Below, in pieces: positions 9,320 to 16,679 of a stretch of DNA of 26,355 nt. Origin of the DNA: Oxalobacteraceae bacterium (GTDB taxonomy: Bacteria; Pseudomonadota; Gammaproteobacteria; Burkholderiales; Burkholderiaceae_D); the NCBI GenBank assembly GCA_021151485.1, contig JAGKXB010000030.1, positions 1-26,355 of the forward strand, given 5' to 3'. Position numbers and translations under genes: made by a program. A model generated the notes under the pieces. It did not search any database. It saw only the letters and a list, made by a program, of their open reading frames with translations, and had not been told where the DNA came from. Position 1 is the first letter of the stretch. The number at the start of each line of letters is the position of its first letter.

Positions 9320-9555
9320 GCTGTTGTGTCTTCGAATAATGATAAAGAGGATGGCGGCGTTGGCGTTACTGGAATGACTTCCAGTAAGGCGGTAACGCGT
9401 TCAGATGCATCCTGTATGCGTTTCGATAGTTCGGCATTTTCTGTTGTGAGAACAGCCATGCGCAAACGTAAGTCAGCATTTTCTTGGCGTAATAACAGCG
9501 TTAATTCAGCCAACTGATTAATTTTCTCAGAGAGTGATTGGAATTCAGGGATCAT
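9316..9555 (-). CDS. ZapB-like coiled-coil protein
   Basis: 79 residues. Residues about 4-58 form an uninterrupted heptad-like helix (FQSLSEKINQLAELTLLLRQ...ENADLRLRMAVL...ENAELSKRIQ), followed by a Pro/Thr/Ser tail ending in LFEDTTA. This matches the short coiled-coil protein usually found immediately before zapA in betaproteobacteria, and ZapB is a known ZapA partner at the division site. Coiled coils align poorly, so the name rests on position as well as form. ATG 9555 has no ribosome-binding site, but a well-formed promoter ends six bases before it, so the message may be leaderless. Confidence 0.75.
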   Translation of the reverse strand: MIPEFQSLSEKINQLAELTLLLRQENADLRLRMAVLTTENAELSKRIQDASERVTALLEVIPVTPTPPSSLSLFEDTTA

Positions 9556-9561
9556 TCGCTA

Positions 9562-9591
9562 ACTATAGTTCGGCAGGCAAAGAGTCGTCAA
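9562..9591 (-). promoter_or_regulatory. Sigma70 promoter for zapB-zapA
   Basis: TTGACG (9591-9586), an 18-base spacer, and TATAGT (9567-9562) on the minus strand. Only six bases separate the -10 box from the ATG at 9555, so transcription would start at or next to the start codon. Confidence 0.6.
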
Positions 9592-9653
9592 TAGTTTTGG
9601 TCTAAAAGGTATCGTGGCTTTAGTCGTATTTCATGTGTTTTAGTGAAAAATGT

Positions 9654-9667
9654 GGCAGAATTCTGCC
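9654..9667. promoter_or_regulatory. Perfect 14-bp palindrome in the zapB/fabI divergent region
   Basis: GGCAGAATTCTGCC is a perfect palindrome lying 99 bases upstream of zapB and 120 bases upstream of the fabI start. Its symmetry and position fit a dimeric-repressor operator. No regulator is identified. Confidence 0.35.
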
Positions 9668-9786
9668 TCTTTAGCATCAAACTTCATTAGTTTTAGGTAA
9701 TTTATTAATCAATTATCCTTGTTGCATTTTTGTTACATATGTCCGTCGTATGTGATCGTCATGTGGCAAGATTGGGAGTAGTGTAT

Positions 9787-10575
9787 ATGGCATTTTTGCA
9801 AGGTAAGAAAATTCTCATTACTGGGTTATTGTCCAATCGTTCGATTGCTTATGGTATTGCTCAGGCATGTAAGCGTGAGGGTGCTGAGTTGGCTTTCACC
9901 TATGTTGGAGAGCGCTTCAAAGATCGCATTACTGAGTTTGCAAAAGAATTTGGTAGTGAGCTGGTTTATGAGTGCGATGTCAGTAGTGATGAGCAAATTA
10001 ATGCATTGTTTGCCAATTTGAATCAATCTTGGGAGCATTTGGACGGACTGGTGCACTCAATTGGCTTTGCACCACGTGAAGCGATCGCAGGTGATTTCTT
10101 GGATGGGTTGTCGCGCGAGGGATTTAAAACGGCGCACGATATTTCTGCTTACAGCTTTCCTGCGATGACAAAAGCAGCATTGCCGATGTTGCGTGAGGGT
10201 TCTTCGGTGCTTACTCTTTCGTATTTGGGAGCTGTGCGTGCTATTCCTTATTACAACACCATGGGTTTGGCTAAGGCTTCTTTGGAGGCTAGCGTGCGTT
10301 ATTTGGCAGAATCGTTGGGCAAAAAAGGCATTCGTGCAAACGGTATTTCTGCTGGCCCAATTAAGACTTTGGCAGCGAGCGGTATTAAAGATTTTGGTAC
10401 TTTGTTGGGCTTTGTCGCTGCGCACGCACCATTGCGTCGCAATGTCACGATTGAGGAAGTCGGTAATACCGCAGCGTTCATGTTGTCCGATTTGGCTTCT
10501 GGTATTACGGGGGAAATTACCTACGTAGATGGTGGCTTTTCCCATGTTATGGGTTTGAATGCTGAATCTTATTAA
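9787..10575 (+). CDS. fabI: Enoyl-[acyl-carrier-protein] reductase (NADH), FabI type
   Basis: 262 residues, the usual FabI size. It reduces the trans-2-enoyl-ACP double bond, the last step of each fatty-acid elongation round. Seen: the divergent Rossmann start [20 protein letters not shown], catalytic Tyr156 with Lys163 (YNTMGLAK), Tyr146, and SIGFAP with Gly93, the residue whose replacement gives triclosan resistance in E. coli; its presence suggests a sensitive-type enzyme. The frame extends upstream to 9730, but ATG 9787 is chosen because GGGAG sits nine bases before it and the family starts at MAFLQGK. It is divergent from zapB and followed by a 326-base non-coding stretch. Confidence 0.96.
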   Translation: MAFLQGKKILITGLLSNRSIAYGIAQACKREGAELAFTYVGERFKDRITEFAKEFGSELVYECDVSSDEQINALFANLNQSWEHLDGLVHSIGFAPREAIAGDFLDGLSREGFKTAHDISAYSFPAMTKAALPMLREGSSVLTLSYLGAVRAIPYYNTMGLAKASLEASVRYLAESLGKKGIRANGISAGPIKTLAASGIKDFGTLLGFVAAHAPLRRNVTIEEVGNTAAFMLSDLASGITGEITYVDGGFSHVMGLNAESY

Positions 10576-10901
10576 CTCCTTATTCATATTTATTAATAAA
10601 TAAATATCGTTTGACGCAGCGCAAGGAAGAAAAATGCTGTATAGTTCGCCCCCTTGCGCTGCAATCCTTTGTGCGTAAAAAATAAAATAGTAATTTAGCA
10701 GCTTCGCAAGCCTTGGCGCATTTTGATGATGTCGCTAATAAAGCTCCCCGCCCTGTGTGTCACATCTGACACCGTTCCGGCGCAAAGCTTTTGTGCCGAA
10801 ATTTCTTTTAGTTGAGTCATTTCGTCGGTTGGCGTTGCTATCTTGCGTTCCGAGCATTTGTCTGGAACGCCAATTTATACGAAATATACGAAAGAAAAAT
10901 A
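10576..10901 (+). other. 326-base non-coding stretch: structured leader of rhlE or small-RNA region
   Basis: No gene is visible. Contents in order: an AT-rich start; a perfect 11-base inverted repeat at 10616-10662 enclosing TATAGT (10640-10645), a possible -10 box; a hairpin at 10778-10798 (CGGCGCAAA with TTTGTGCCG, one G-U pair) followed by AAATTTCTTTT; and a hairpin GCGTTCC/GGAACGC at 10845-10870 just before the rhlE start. If transcription starts near 10652, rhlE would have a leader of about 250 nt. RNA-helicase genes in other bacteria are often controlled through long leaders; whether this one is remains inference. Confidence 0.45.
10616..10662. repeat. 11-bp perfect inverted repeat upstream of rhlE
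   Basis: GCAGCGCAAGG (10616-10626) and CCTTGCGCTGC (10652-10662) are perfect complements around 25 bases that include the -10-like TATAGT. TTGACG just overlaps the left arm (10611-10616) but is 23 bases from TATAGT, too far for a normal promoter. No T-run follows, so it is a poor terminator for fabI. Confidence 0.6.
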
Positions 10902-12302
10902 ATGAATTTTGAAACTCTTGGCCTTCACGCGTCTATTCTAAAAGCATTGGCTGATGCCGGTTACACGCAAGCAACACCTGTGCAAGCACAAGCCGTTCCA
11001 GCAGGCATAGAAGGGCGTGATTTGATGGTGTCTTCCCAAACGGGTTCTGGCAAAACAGCGGCATTCATGTTGCCCGCTTTGCATAAATTGGCTTTGGCGG
11101 AAGAAGCCAACCAAGCAAACAGCAATCAAGACAATCAAGCAATGCGTGGTCGTAACGATCGCCCACGTTTTAAAGCAGCGCAACCTAAGATGCTGGTGTT
11201 GACGCCAACGCGTGAATTAGCATTGCAAGTCACTACCGCGACAGAAAAATACGGCGCTTATATGCGACGTGTAAAAGCGATTTCAATTTTGGGTGGTATG
11301 CCTTATCCAAAACAAATGCAATTGTTGGCTAAAAATCCAGAAATTCTAGTCGCGACGCCAGGTCGTTTGATCGATCATATGGAGTCCGGCAAGATTGATT
11401 TCTCGCAATTGCAAATTTTGGTGTTGGATGAAGCGGATCGCATGCTTGATATGGGCTTTATTGATGATATTGAGAAAATTGTCGATGCTACGCCAGAAAC
11501 ACGCCAAACCATGTTGTTTTCTGCGACTTTGGAGGGGGTGGTTGGAAACATGGCAAAGCGCATCACACGTGATCCATTAGTGATTCAAATCGCCAGTTCG
11601 TCCAGCAAGCATGAAAACATTCAGCAACGTGTCCATTTTGTCGATGATTTGTCGCATAAGAATCGTTTGCTCGACCATTTACTACGTGATGTATCTTTGA
11701 ATCAGGCCGTGATTTTTACTGCCACCAAACGCGATGCCGATACGATTGCGGATCGTTTGAACATCGCTGGTTTTTCCGCTGCTGCGTTGCACGGTGATAT
11801 GCATCAAGGTGCACGTAACCGCACTTTGCAGAGCTTGCGCCGAGGTCAGGTCAAAGTATTGGTGGCAACCGATGTCGCTGCACGTGGGATTGATGTGCCG
11901 ACGATTACCCATGTATTCAACTACGATTTGCCAAAATTTGCAGAGGATTATGTTCATCGTATTGGTCGTACCGGGCGTGCGGGGCGCAATGGTATTGCGG
12001 TTTCTTTGGTTAATCATGCTGAGCATATGAATGTGAAGCGTATTGAACGTTTTATTAAGCAATCGATTCCAGTCGATATCATCGAAGGTTTTGAGCCTAA
12101 GAAAACAACGTTTGTTCCACGTTCTAATTCCAAGCCAGGTGGTTGGAAGCCAGGCGATAGCCGTGGTGGAAATGCTAAGTTTGGACAACGTACTTTTAGC
12201 AAGCCAAATGCAGCACCACGCAATGGTGGCGGTGGTGGCTACAAAGGACGTTCCAGCTCTAACGATACTGGTGGTGCACGTCGTGCTTACGGCGATCGTT
12301 GA
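10902..12302 (+). CDS. rhlE: DEAD-box ATP-dependent RNA helicase, RhlE type
   Basis: 466 residues from ATG 10902 (the frame stays open to 10812, but the family starts at MNFETLGLHASILKALADAGY). It unwinds RNA duplexes; RhlE proteins act in ribosome assembly and RNA turnover. Motifs in order: Q motif around 22-30, Walker A SQTGSGKT at 45-52, PTRELAL at 102-108, TPGR at 152-155, DEAD at 176-179, SAT at 207-209, then in domain 2 the FTATKRDAD, ATDVAARGIDVP and HRIGRTGRAGR motifs. The tail of about 60 residues is rich in Gly, Ser, Arg and Lys (GGGGGYKGRSSS), as in RhlE RNA-binding tails. The gene follows a long structured non-coding stretch and is followed by a TSUP permease gene 54 bases later. 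Confidence 0.93.
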   Translation: MNFETLGLHASILKALADAGYTQATPVQAQAVPAGIEGRDLMVSSQTGSGKTAAFMLPALHKLALAEEANQANSNQDNQAMRGRNDRPRFKAAQPKMLVLTPTRELALQVTTATEKYGAYMRRVKAISILGGMPYPKQMQLLAKNPEILVATPGRLIDHMESGKIDFSQLQILVLDEADRMLDMGFIDDIEKIVDATPETRQTMLFSATLEGVVGNMAKRITRDPLVIQIASSSSKHENIQQRVHFVDDLSHKNRLLDHLLRDVSLNQAVIFTATKRDADTIADRLNIAGFSAAALHGDMHQGARNRTLQSLRRGQVKVLVATDVAARGIDVPTITHVFNYDLPKFAEDYVHRIGRTGRAGRNGIAVSLVNHAEHMNVKRIERFIKQSIPVDIIEGFEPKKTTFVPRSNSKPGGWKPGDSRGGNAKFGQRTFSKPNAAPRNGGGGGYKGRSSSNDTGGARRAYGDR

Positions 12303-12305
12303 TTT

Positions 12306-12360
12306 TTAGCAAAAGAAAACTTAGCAAAGAAAACTTAGCAAATTAATGGCTTAGTAATGG
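12306..12360 (+). repeat. Imperfect tandem repeat between rhlE and the TSUP gene
   Basis: Units begin TTAGCAAAAGAAAAC (12306), TTAGCAAAGAAAAC (12321), TTAGCAAATTAATGGC (12335) and TTAGTAATGG (12351), a period of 14-16 bases that decays toward the TSUP start codon. It fills almost all of the intergenic gap. Confidence 0.6.
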
Positions 12361-13145
12361 ATATCATGTTTTTTGGGGTAGATGGATTTTCCTTTCTTCT
12401 TTTATTGTTATTGTCTGGATTTGCTGGTTTTGTTGATGCGGTAGTCGGTGGTGGTGGTTTGATTCAAGTGCCGGCTATTTTCACTACTTTCCCCAATGCT
12501 GTTCCCGCGACTTTGCTGGGTACGAATAAAGTGGCTTCCATCTGTGGGACCACTTTAGCTAGTGCCCGTTATATGGGCCGAGTCGTCTTGCCGTGGCGGA
12601 TGCTGATCGGCGCATTTATTACCACTTTGTTGTTTGCTTTCGTTGGCGCCAAAGTCATGAGCACGGTGTCCAAGGAGTGGATGCGTGCTTTTGTGCTGGT
12701 GTTGCTGATCGTTGTGGCAATTGTGACTTGGTTTAGCAAAGAGTTTGGTCAGCGCCATGCGCCACGTTATTTTGGCCGTAAAGAAATCCTGATGGGCATG
12801 CTGGTTGGTGCGGTGTTGGGATTTTATGATGGCTTTTTTGGCCCGGGGATGGGGACGTTTTTGATTTTCTGTTTTGTGTATTTTTTTGGCTATGATTTTT
12901 TACTAGCTTCAGCGATGAGCAAAATATTGAATTGGGCGTCGAATTTTGCTGCCTTGACGTATTTTGTGCCTACTGGTCACGTGATATGGGGTGTCGGATT
13001 GTTAATGGCTGGCGCCAATATCTCTGGCGCCTGGATAGGCAGTCATATGGCGATTCGTCGTGGGCCAGGATTTGTCCGTATTTTCTTTTTAGGCATCTTG
13101 GCCGTTTTGATCACTAAACTGGGCTGGCAGGTTTGGATGGGATAG
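12357..13145 (+). CDS. TSUP (TauE/SafE) family membrane permease
   Basis: 262 residues with about eight hydrophobic segments. The N-terminal signature FAGFVDAVVGGGGLIQVPAIF, the LLGTNKVASICGT segment, and the second-half GFYDGFFGPGMGTFLIF and SNFAALTYF segments match the TauE/SafE/YfcA family of anion permeases, whose studied members move sulfite, sulfoacetate or other organosulfur anions. The substrate here is not predictable. The start at 12357 lacks a clear ribosome-binding site; Met4 is an alternative. A two-codon ATGGCTTAG lies just upstream. The gene is convergent with pyrD, with only 22 bases between the two stops and no obvious terminator. Confidence 0.88.
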   Translation: MDIMFFGVDGFSFLLLLLLSGFAGFVDAVVGGGGLIQVPAIFTTFPNAVPATLLGTNKVASICGTTLASARYMGRVVLPWRMLIGAFITTLLFAFVGAKVMSTVSKEWMRAFVLVLLIVVAIVTWFSKEFGQRHAPRYFGRKEILMGMLVGAVLGFYDGFFGPGMGTFLIFCFVYFFGYDFLLASAMSKILNWASNFAALTYFVPTGHVIWGVGLLMAGANISGAWIGSHMAIRRGPGFVRIFFLGILAVLITKLGWQVWMG

Positions 13146-13167
13146 CGATCAAAAGGGTGTTTTATTC

Positions 13168-14205
13168 TTATGACCTGATTGCCGCTGCACATTCTCTGAT
13201 CAAGGCGGGGCCCCGATAAATCAAACCTGTATACAGTTGTACCAGCGAGGCGCCTGCCTCGATTTTTGTTTTTGCATCTTTTCCTTGCATAATTCCACCC
13301 ACGCCTATGATAGGCAGCGCGTCGCCGATTTCCGCTTTTAATAATTGAATCACCGTATTTGACAAGGGCAGCACAGGTGCGCCTGATAGACCACCGATTT
13401 CTGTTGCGTACGGCAAATGCTGTACGGCATTGCGGGAAGTCGTGGTGTTGGTGGCAATGACGGCATCAATCTTGTGTCGCAATAAAGCGGCGGCGATGTT
13501 CTGAACCTGTTCGCTATCGATATCGGGTGCAATTTTGAGCGCCAAGGGGACGTAGCGTTTGTGTTGGTTAGCCAAGCGTTGTTGTGCAGATTTAAGCCTT
13601 GCAAGCAGAGCGTCGAGTTCAGATGCACCTTGCAATTGACGTAAATTTTTAGTGTTGGGTGAAGAGATATTGATCGTCACGTAATCGGCGTAGGGATAAA
13701 CCTTTTCTAGACAATATTCGTAATCATCACCCGCATTTTCCATACTGGTATCAGCATTTTTCCCGATGTTTAAACCCAACACGCCCTCTTTATTTTGATA
13801 AAACTTGGAAAGCTGCACATTGTTGACAAACGCATCCACACCGCCATTATTGAATCCCATGCGATTGATCAATGCGTGCGCGTTTGGTAGACGAAACATG
13901 CGTGGCAAGGGATTGCCCGCCTGTGCGCGTGGCGTCACGGTGCCGATTTCAAGAAAACCAAAGCCCAGCGAAGCCAGCGCATCAATATACGCGCCATCTT
14001 TATCCAAGCCTGCCGCTAAACCAACTGGATTGGGAAAATTAATGCCCATCACATGACGTGGGTCGGCTTTGGGTTGCGGTAAGGCTTTAGTTAAACCAAG
14101 TGCATTGGCGCGTTTTAATGTGCCCAAAGTTGAACTATGTGCCGCCTCTGGGTCAAGTGAAAACAAGACTGGGCGGATTAATGTGTATAGAAGGTTATCG
14201 AACAT
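13168..14205 (-). CDS. pyrD: Dihydroorotate dehydrogenase (quinone), class 2
   Basis: 345 residues. It oxidises dihydroorotate to orotate with FMN and passes electrons to the quinone pool at the inner membrane, the fourth step of UMP synthesis. The N-terminal helix [20 protein letters not shown] is the membrane-associating element of class 2 enzymes. Also visible: [40 protein letters not shown], the active-site loop [11 protein letters not shown] (catalytic Ser about 182), TNTT, and the phosphate-binding [11 protein letters not shown] with [13 protein letters not shown]. It starts three bases after the aat stop, so it is probably read in one operon and coupled to aat; no separate ribosome-binding site is seen. 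Confidence 0.96.
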   Translation of the reverse strand: MFDNLLYTLIRPVLFSLDPEAAHSSTLGTLKRANALGLTKALPQPKADPRHVMGINFPNPVGLAAGLDKDGAYIDALASLGFGFLEIGTVTPRAQAGNPLPRMFRLPNAHALINRMGFNNGGVDAFVNNVQLSKFYQNKEGVLGLNIGKNADTSMENAGDDYEYCLEKVYPYADYVTINISSPNTKNLRQLQGASELDALLARLKSAQQRLANQHKRYVPLALKIAPDIDSEQVQNIAAALLRHKIDAVIATNTTTSRNAVQHLPYATEIGGLSGAPVLPLSNTVIQLLKAEIGDALPIIGVGGIMQGKDAKTKIEAGASLVQLYTGLIYRGPALIRECAAAIRS

Positions 14206-14208
14206 AAA

Positions 14209-14952
14209 TTATGAAAGGATAAAAAAAGGAGGGGAAGAAGTAGAAGGCTGCCAGACCTCAATTTGCTTTTCTTGAATGGAAAGACGTACATGCGCCATGA
14301 ATTCTGTCCGTGAAATACAACTGCCACCTAATGAGGCGAGATGAGCAGTTTCTTGCTGGCAATCAATCATCGCAACCTGGTTCTTTTTTAAAAAATCCAC
14401 CAGATAAGCCAAAGCAATTTTTGACGCGTTGGGAACAAGCGCAAACATAGATTCGCCGTAAAACATGTGCCCGATGCTGATTCCATATGTGCCGCCGACT
14501 AGGCGTCCATCCAGCCATACCTCGGATGAATGAGCATAACCTTGATGATGCAATGCGCTGTAGCCGGTGATGATGTCTTCTGAAATCCATGTGCCAGCAC
14601 CATCTTTGCGTGGTGCCGCGCAAGCACGGATGACTTGTTCGAATGCGCTATCAAAACGAATTTGCCAAGGCCCATTGGAAAGCATGCTGTGGTGGACTTG
14701 CTTTAACACTTTTTTCAGACTGTGCGACACCTTGAATCGATCGGTCCACAACACCATTCTGGGATCGGTACTCCACCACAAAATAGGTTGGCCTTCAGAA
14801 AACCAGGGGAAAATGCCTTGTCGATAAGCGTCCAGCAGACGTGCTGGTGATAAATCCGCCCCCACGGCCAGCAAACCAGCCGCGCCGTCAGCTTCGGTCA
14901 ATGCCTCAGCAATATCCGGAAAAGCAGTATCGGCCTCTAACCATGGAATCAT
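14209..14952 (-). CDS. aat: Leucyl/phenylalanyl-tRNA-protein transferase
   Basis: 247 residues. It transfers Leu or Phe from tRNA to N-terminal Arg or Lys of proteins, marking them for ClpS/ClpAP degradation (N-end rule). Family signatures: [56 protein letters not shown] core (here with TGYSALH), [18 protein letters not shown] and [10 protein letters not shown]. It sits between the nudix gene (19 bases upstream) and pyrD (three bases downstream). The last ten residues ([11 protein letters not shown]) are encoded by an A/G-rich stretch on the other strand and may be variable. Confidence 0.95.
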   Translation of the reverse strand: MIPWLEADTAFPDIAEALTEADGAAGLLAVGADLSPARLLDAYRQGIFPWFSEGQPILWWSTDPRMVLWTDRFKVSHSLKKVLKQVHHSMLSNGPWQIRFDSAFEQVIRACAAPRKDGAGTWISEDIITGYSALHHQGYAHSSEVWLDGRLVGGTYGISIGHMFYGESMFALVPNASKIALAYLVDFLKKNQVAMIDCQQETAHLASLGGSCISRTEFMAHVRLSIQEKQIEVWQPSTSSPPFFILS

Positions 14953-14971
14953 ATTGTGTTAAGGCAGTGTT

Positions 14972-15559
14972 TCACGATGTGTAATGTGTTGAGCGTGGGA
15001 CATCATGGGTATGGAAGCCATATGTGCCATCTTGATCCCCATTTTTGATTGCATGCCAATCGGCAAAAAAACACTTCAATGTATGCGCTACGGTAGGAAA
15101 CGCGATTTCGTCCCAAGGAATTTCTTTTTCCGTAAAAAGCTTCACTTCCAGACTTTCTGTTCCTGCTTTGTAATTGAGATTAAGTAAGGTGGCGCGGTAA
15201 AACATATGGACTTGATGTGCATGCACGACATTGAGTAGGGTAAATAGCGCATGCAGTTTGACTTCAGCACCGGCTTCTTCCACTGTCTCACGCATTGCCG
15301 CTTCAGCGGTGGTTTCATCGTTTTCCATAAAACCTGCTGGCAACGTCCAGTAGCCGTGACGCGGTTGGATGGCGCGTTTGCATAGCAAAACACGAACCTC
15401 ATCATCACTTTCGTTTTCCCACACGGGAATGGATCCCAGCACCATTTTCGGATTTTGATAATGAGTCGTGCCGCACTGACTACAAACATGGCGTGGGCGA
15501 TTGTCATCCGGTGGCATGATAAACAGTACAGGATGCGCGCATTCAGGACAAAATTTCAT
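14972..15559 (-). CDS. NUDIX hydrolase with N-terminal zinc ribbon
   Basis: 195 residues. A zinc ribbon with Cys4-Cys7 and Cys26-Cys29 precedes a NUDIX domain with a complete box (Gly76, Glu82, Arg90-Glu91, Glu94-Glu95, Gly97). Such proteins hydrolyse nucleoside diphosphates linked to another group; the ribbon plus box is the NudC-like arrangement (NADH or ADP-ribose pyrophosphatases), but the protein is shorter than NudC and the substrate is open. It is the first gene of the nudix-aat-pyrD cluster, and the 135 bases to the tRNA gene must hold its promoter; no clear boxes or ribosome-binding site were found. Confidence 0.87.
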   Translation of the reverse strand: MKFCPECAHPVLFIMPPDDNRPRHVCSQCGTTHYQNPKMVLGSIPVWENESDDEVRVLLCKRAIQPRHGYWTLPAGFMENDETTAEAAMRETVEEAGAEVKLHALFTLLNVVHAHQVHMFYRATLLNLNYKAGTESLEVKLFTEKEIPWDEIAFPTVAHTLKCFFADWHAIKNGDQDGTYGFHTHDVPRSTHYTS

Positions 15560-15653
15560 AAGAATAAAAGGATCAAAATCATCGAAAGTAGTGGGCTTGA
15601 TATCGGCGCCAGTTTATCACTGTCTTTTATTTTCTAAAATTTGCGTATTTGTT

Positions 15654-15682
15654 TTGCTTTGTAAGCAGATTTTGTGTATTAT
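15654..15682 (+). promoter_or_regulatory. Promoter of tRNA-fMet
   Basis: TTGCTT (15654-15659), a 17-base spacer, and TATTAT (15677-15682). The expected start is about 15689, six bases before the mature tRNA. Confidence 0.6.
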
Positions 15683-15694
15683 TCATAGCTCAGA

Positions 15695-15771
15695 CGCGGG
15701 GTGGAGCAGTCTGGCAGCTCGTCGGGCTCATAACCCGAAGGTCACAGGTTCAAATCCTGTCCCCGCAACCA
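15695..15771 (+). tRNA. Initiator tRNA-fMet (CAT)
   Basis: 77 nt with encoded CCA. A full cloverleaf folds: acceptor CGCGGGG with CCCCGCA, D stem GAGC/GCTC, anticodon stem TCGGG/CCCGA around CTCATAA (anticodon CAT at 15729-15731), T stem ACAGG/CCTGT with TTCAAAT. The unpaired C1 against A72 and the three G-C pairs next to the anticodon loop are the marks of the initiator rather than the elongator tRNA. It stands alone with its own promoter and terminator. Confidence 0.97.
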
Positions 15772-15802
15772 GACAAAGTAAATAGCATCAGTATCTAGCG
15801 CT

Positions 15803-15828
15803 AGCCCAACTTCAACGTTGGGCTTTTT
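15803..15828 (+). terminator. Rho-independent terminator after tRNA-fMet
   Basis: AGCCCAAC and GTTGGGCT form an 8-bp stem with loop TTCAAC, followed by TTTT. It lies 31 bases after the tRNA end. Confidence 0.85.
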
Positions 15829-15863
15829 GCTTTCTACGCTTCGACATTTTATGCATCGCATTT

Positions 15864-16631
15864 ATGTGGCCTTACCCTAATATCGTTGCGCATCGTGGCG
15901 GTGGCATTCTTGCTCCTGAAAATACATTGGCTGCCATGCGTTGTGGCTTGGCGCATGGTTTTCATGCGGTTGAGTTTGATGTCATGCTGTCCAAAGATGG
16001 CATTCCTGTTTTGATGCATGACGTGGAGTTTGGTCGCACGGTATTGAACCCAGCGACGGGTAGGGTGTGTGATTTCACAGCTGCAGAGTTGGTTGCTATG
16101 GACGCTGGCAGTTGGTTTAGCCCTGAATTTCGTGGCGAGACCATTCCTTTATTAGAGCAAGTGATCGTTTTTTGCCAGAAAAATCATATCTGGATGAATG
16201 TGGAAATCAAGCCTGATCCAGCGTGGGAGGTGGAAACTGGACGCGCGGTCGCGCAGATGGTGCGCCAGCATTATGTTGATGTGATTCAAGACGATCATCA
16301 AAATCAAGCAAAACTACCTTTGCTTTCTTCTTTCTCCTTTGATGCATTAATGGCTGCCAAGCTGGCGGTACCGGATATTCCGCGCGCTTATCTGGTTGAA
16401 GCTTTGCCAGCGGATTGGTTGCAATGTTTGCAAAAATTAGATGCGATTGCTTTGCATATCGATCATCAACACCTTTCTTTACCGATAGCTAAGGCCGTCA
16501 AGCAAGCGGGTTTTGGCCTGTTTTGTTACACCGTCAATGACCTTGCCCGTGCGCAGGAAATCATGGCGTGGGGTGTGGATGGGTTTTGTACGGATCAGCT
16601 CGGTTTGGCTTCCATTTATCCTCACGTATAA
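15864..16631 (+). CDS. ugpQ: Glycerophosphodiester phosphodiesterase (cytosolic, UgpQ type)
   Basis: 255 residues, no signal peptide, so cytoplasmic. It cleaves glycerophosphodiesters from phospholipid breakdown to glycerol-3-phosphate and an alcohol. The GDPD motifs are complete: HRGG (His10, Arg11), PENT (Glu19, Asn20), the metal ligands Glu37 and Asp39 in VEFDV, His52 in LMHD, and NVEIKPD in the middle of the barrel, ending with WGVDGFCTDQL. No ugpABCE transporter genes lie nearby. It is the first gene of the long plus-strand run and ends 48 bases before alaS. Confidence 0.93.
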   Translation: MWPYPNIVAHRGGGILAPENTLAAMRCGLAHGFHAVEFDVMLSKDGIPVLMHDVEFGRTVLNPATGRVCDFTAAELVAMDAGSWFSPEFRGETIPLLEQVIVFCQKNHIWMNVEIKPDPAWEVETGRAVAQMVRQHYVDVIQDDHQNQAKLPLLSSFSFDALMAAKLAVPDIPRAYLVEALPADWLQCLQKLDAIALHIDHQHLSLPIAKAVKQAGFGLFCYTVNDLARAQEIMAWGVDGFCTDQLGLASIYPHV

Positions 16632-16679
16632 TTGCGGGTTGAGCTATAAAGCCCCAGCCCCATTTTTATTTTAAAAAAT

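Noticed and set aside
9730..9786. Extended fabI start with 19 more residues
   Set aside because: The family starts at MAFLQGKK, and GGGAG lies at the right distance from ATG 9787.
10611..10645. TTGACG and TATAGT as a standard promoter
   Set aside because: The spacer is 23 bases, outside the 15-19 range for sigma70; only the -10-like box is kept as a possibility.
10812..10901. Extended rhlE start with 30 more residues
   Set aside because: The upstream part is unlike RhlE and covers the hairpin region; ATG 10902 gives the normal Q-motif N-terminus.
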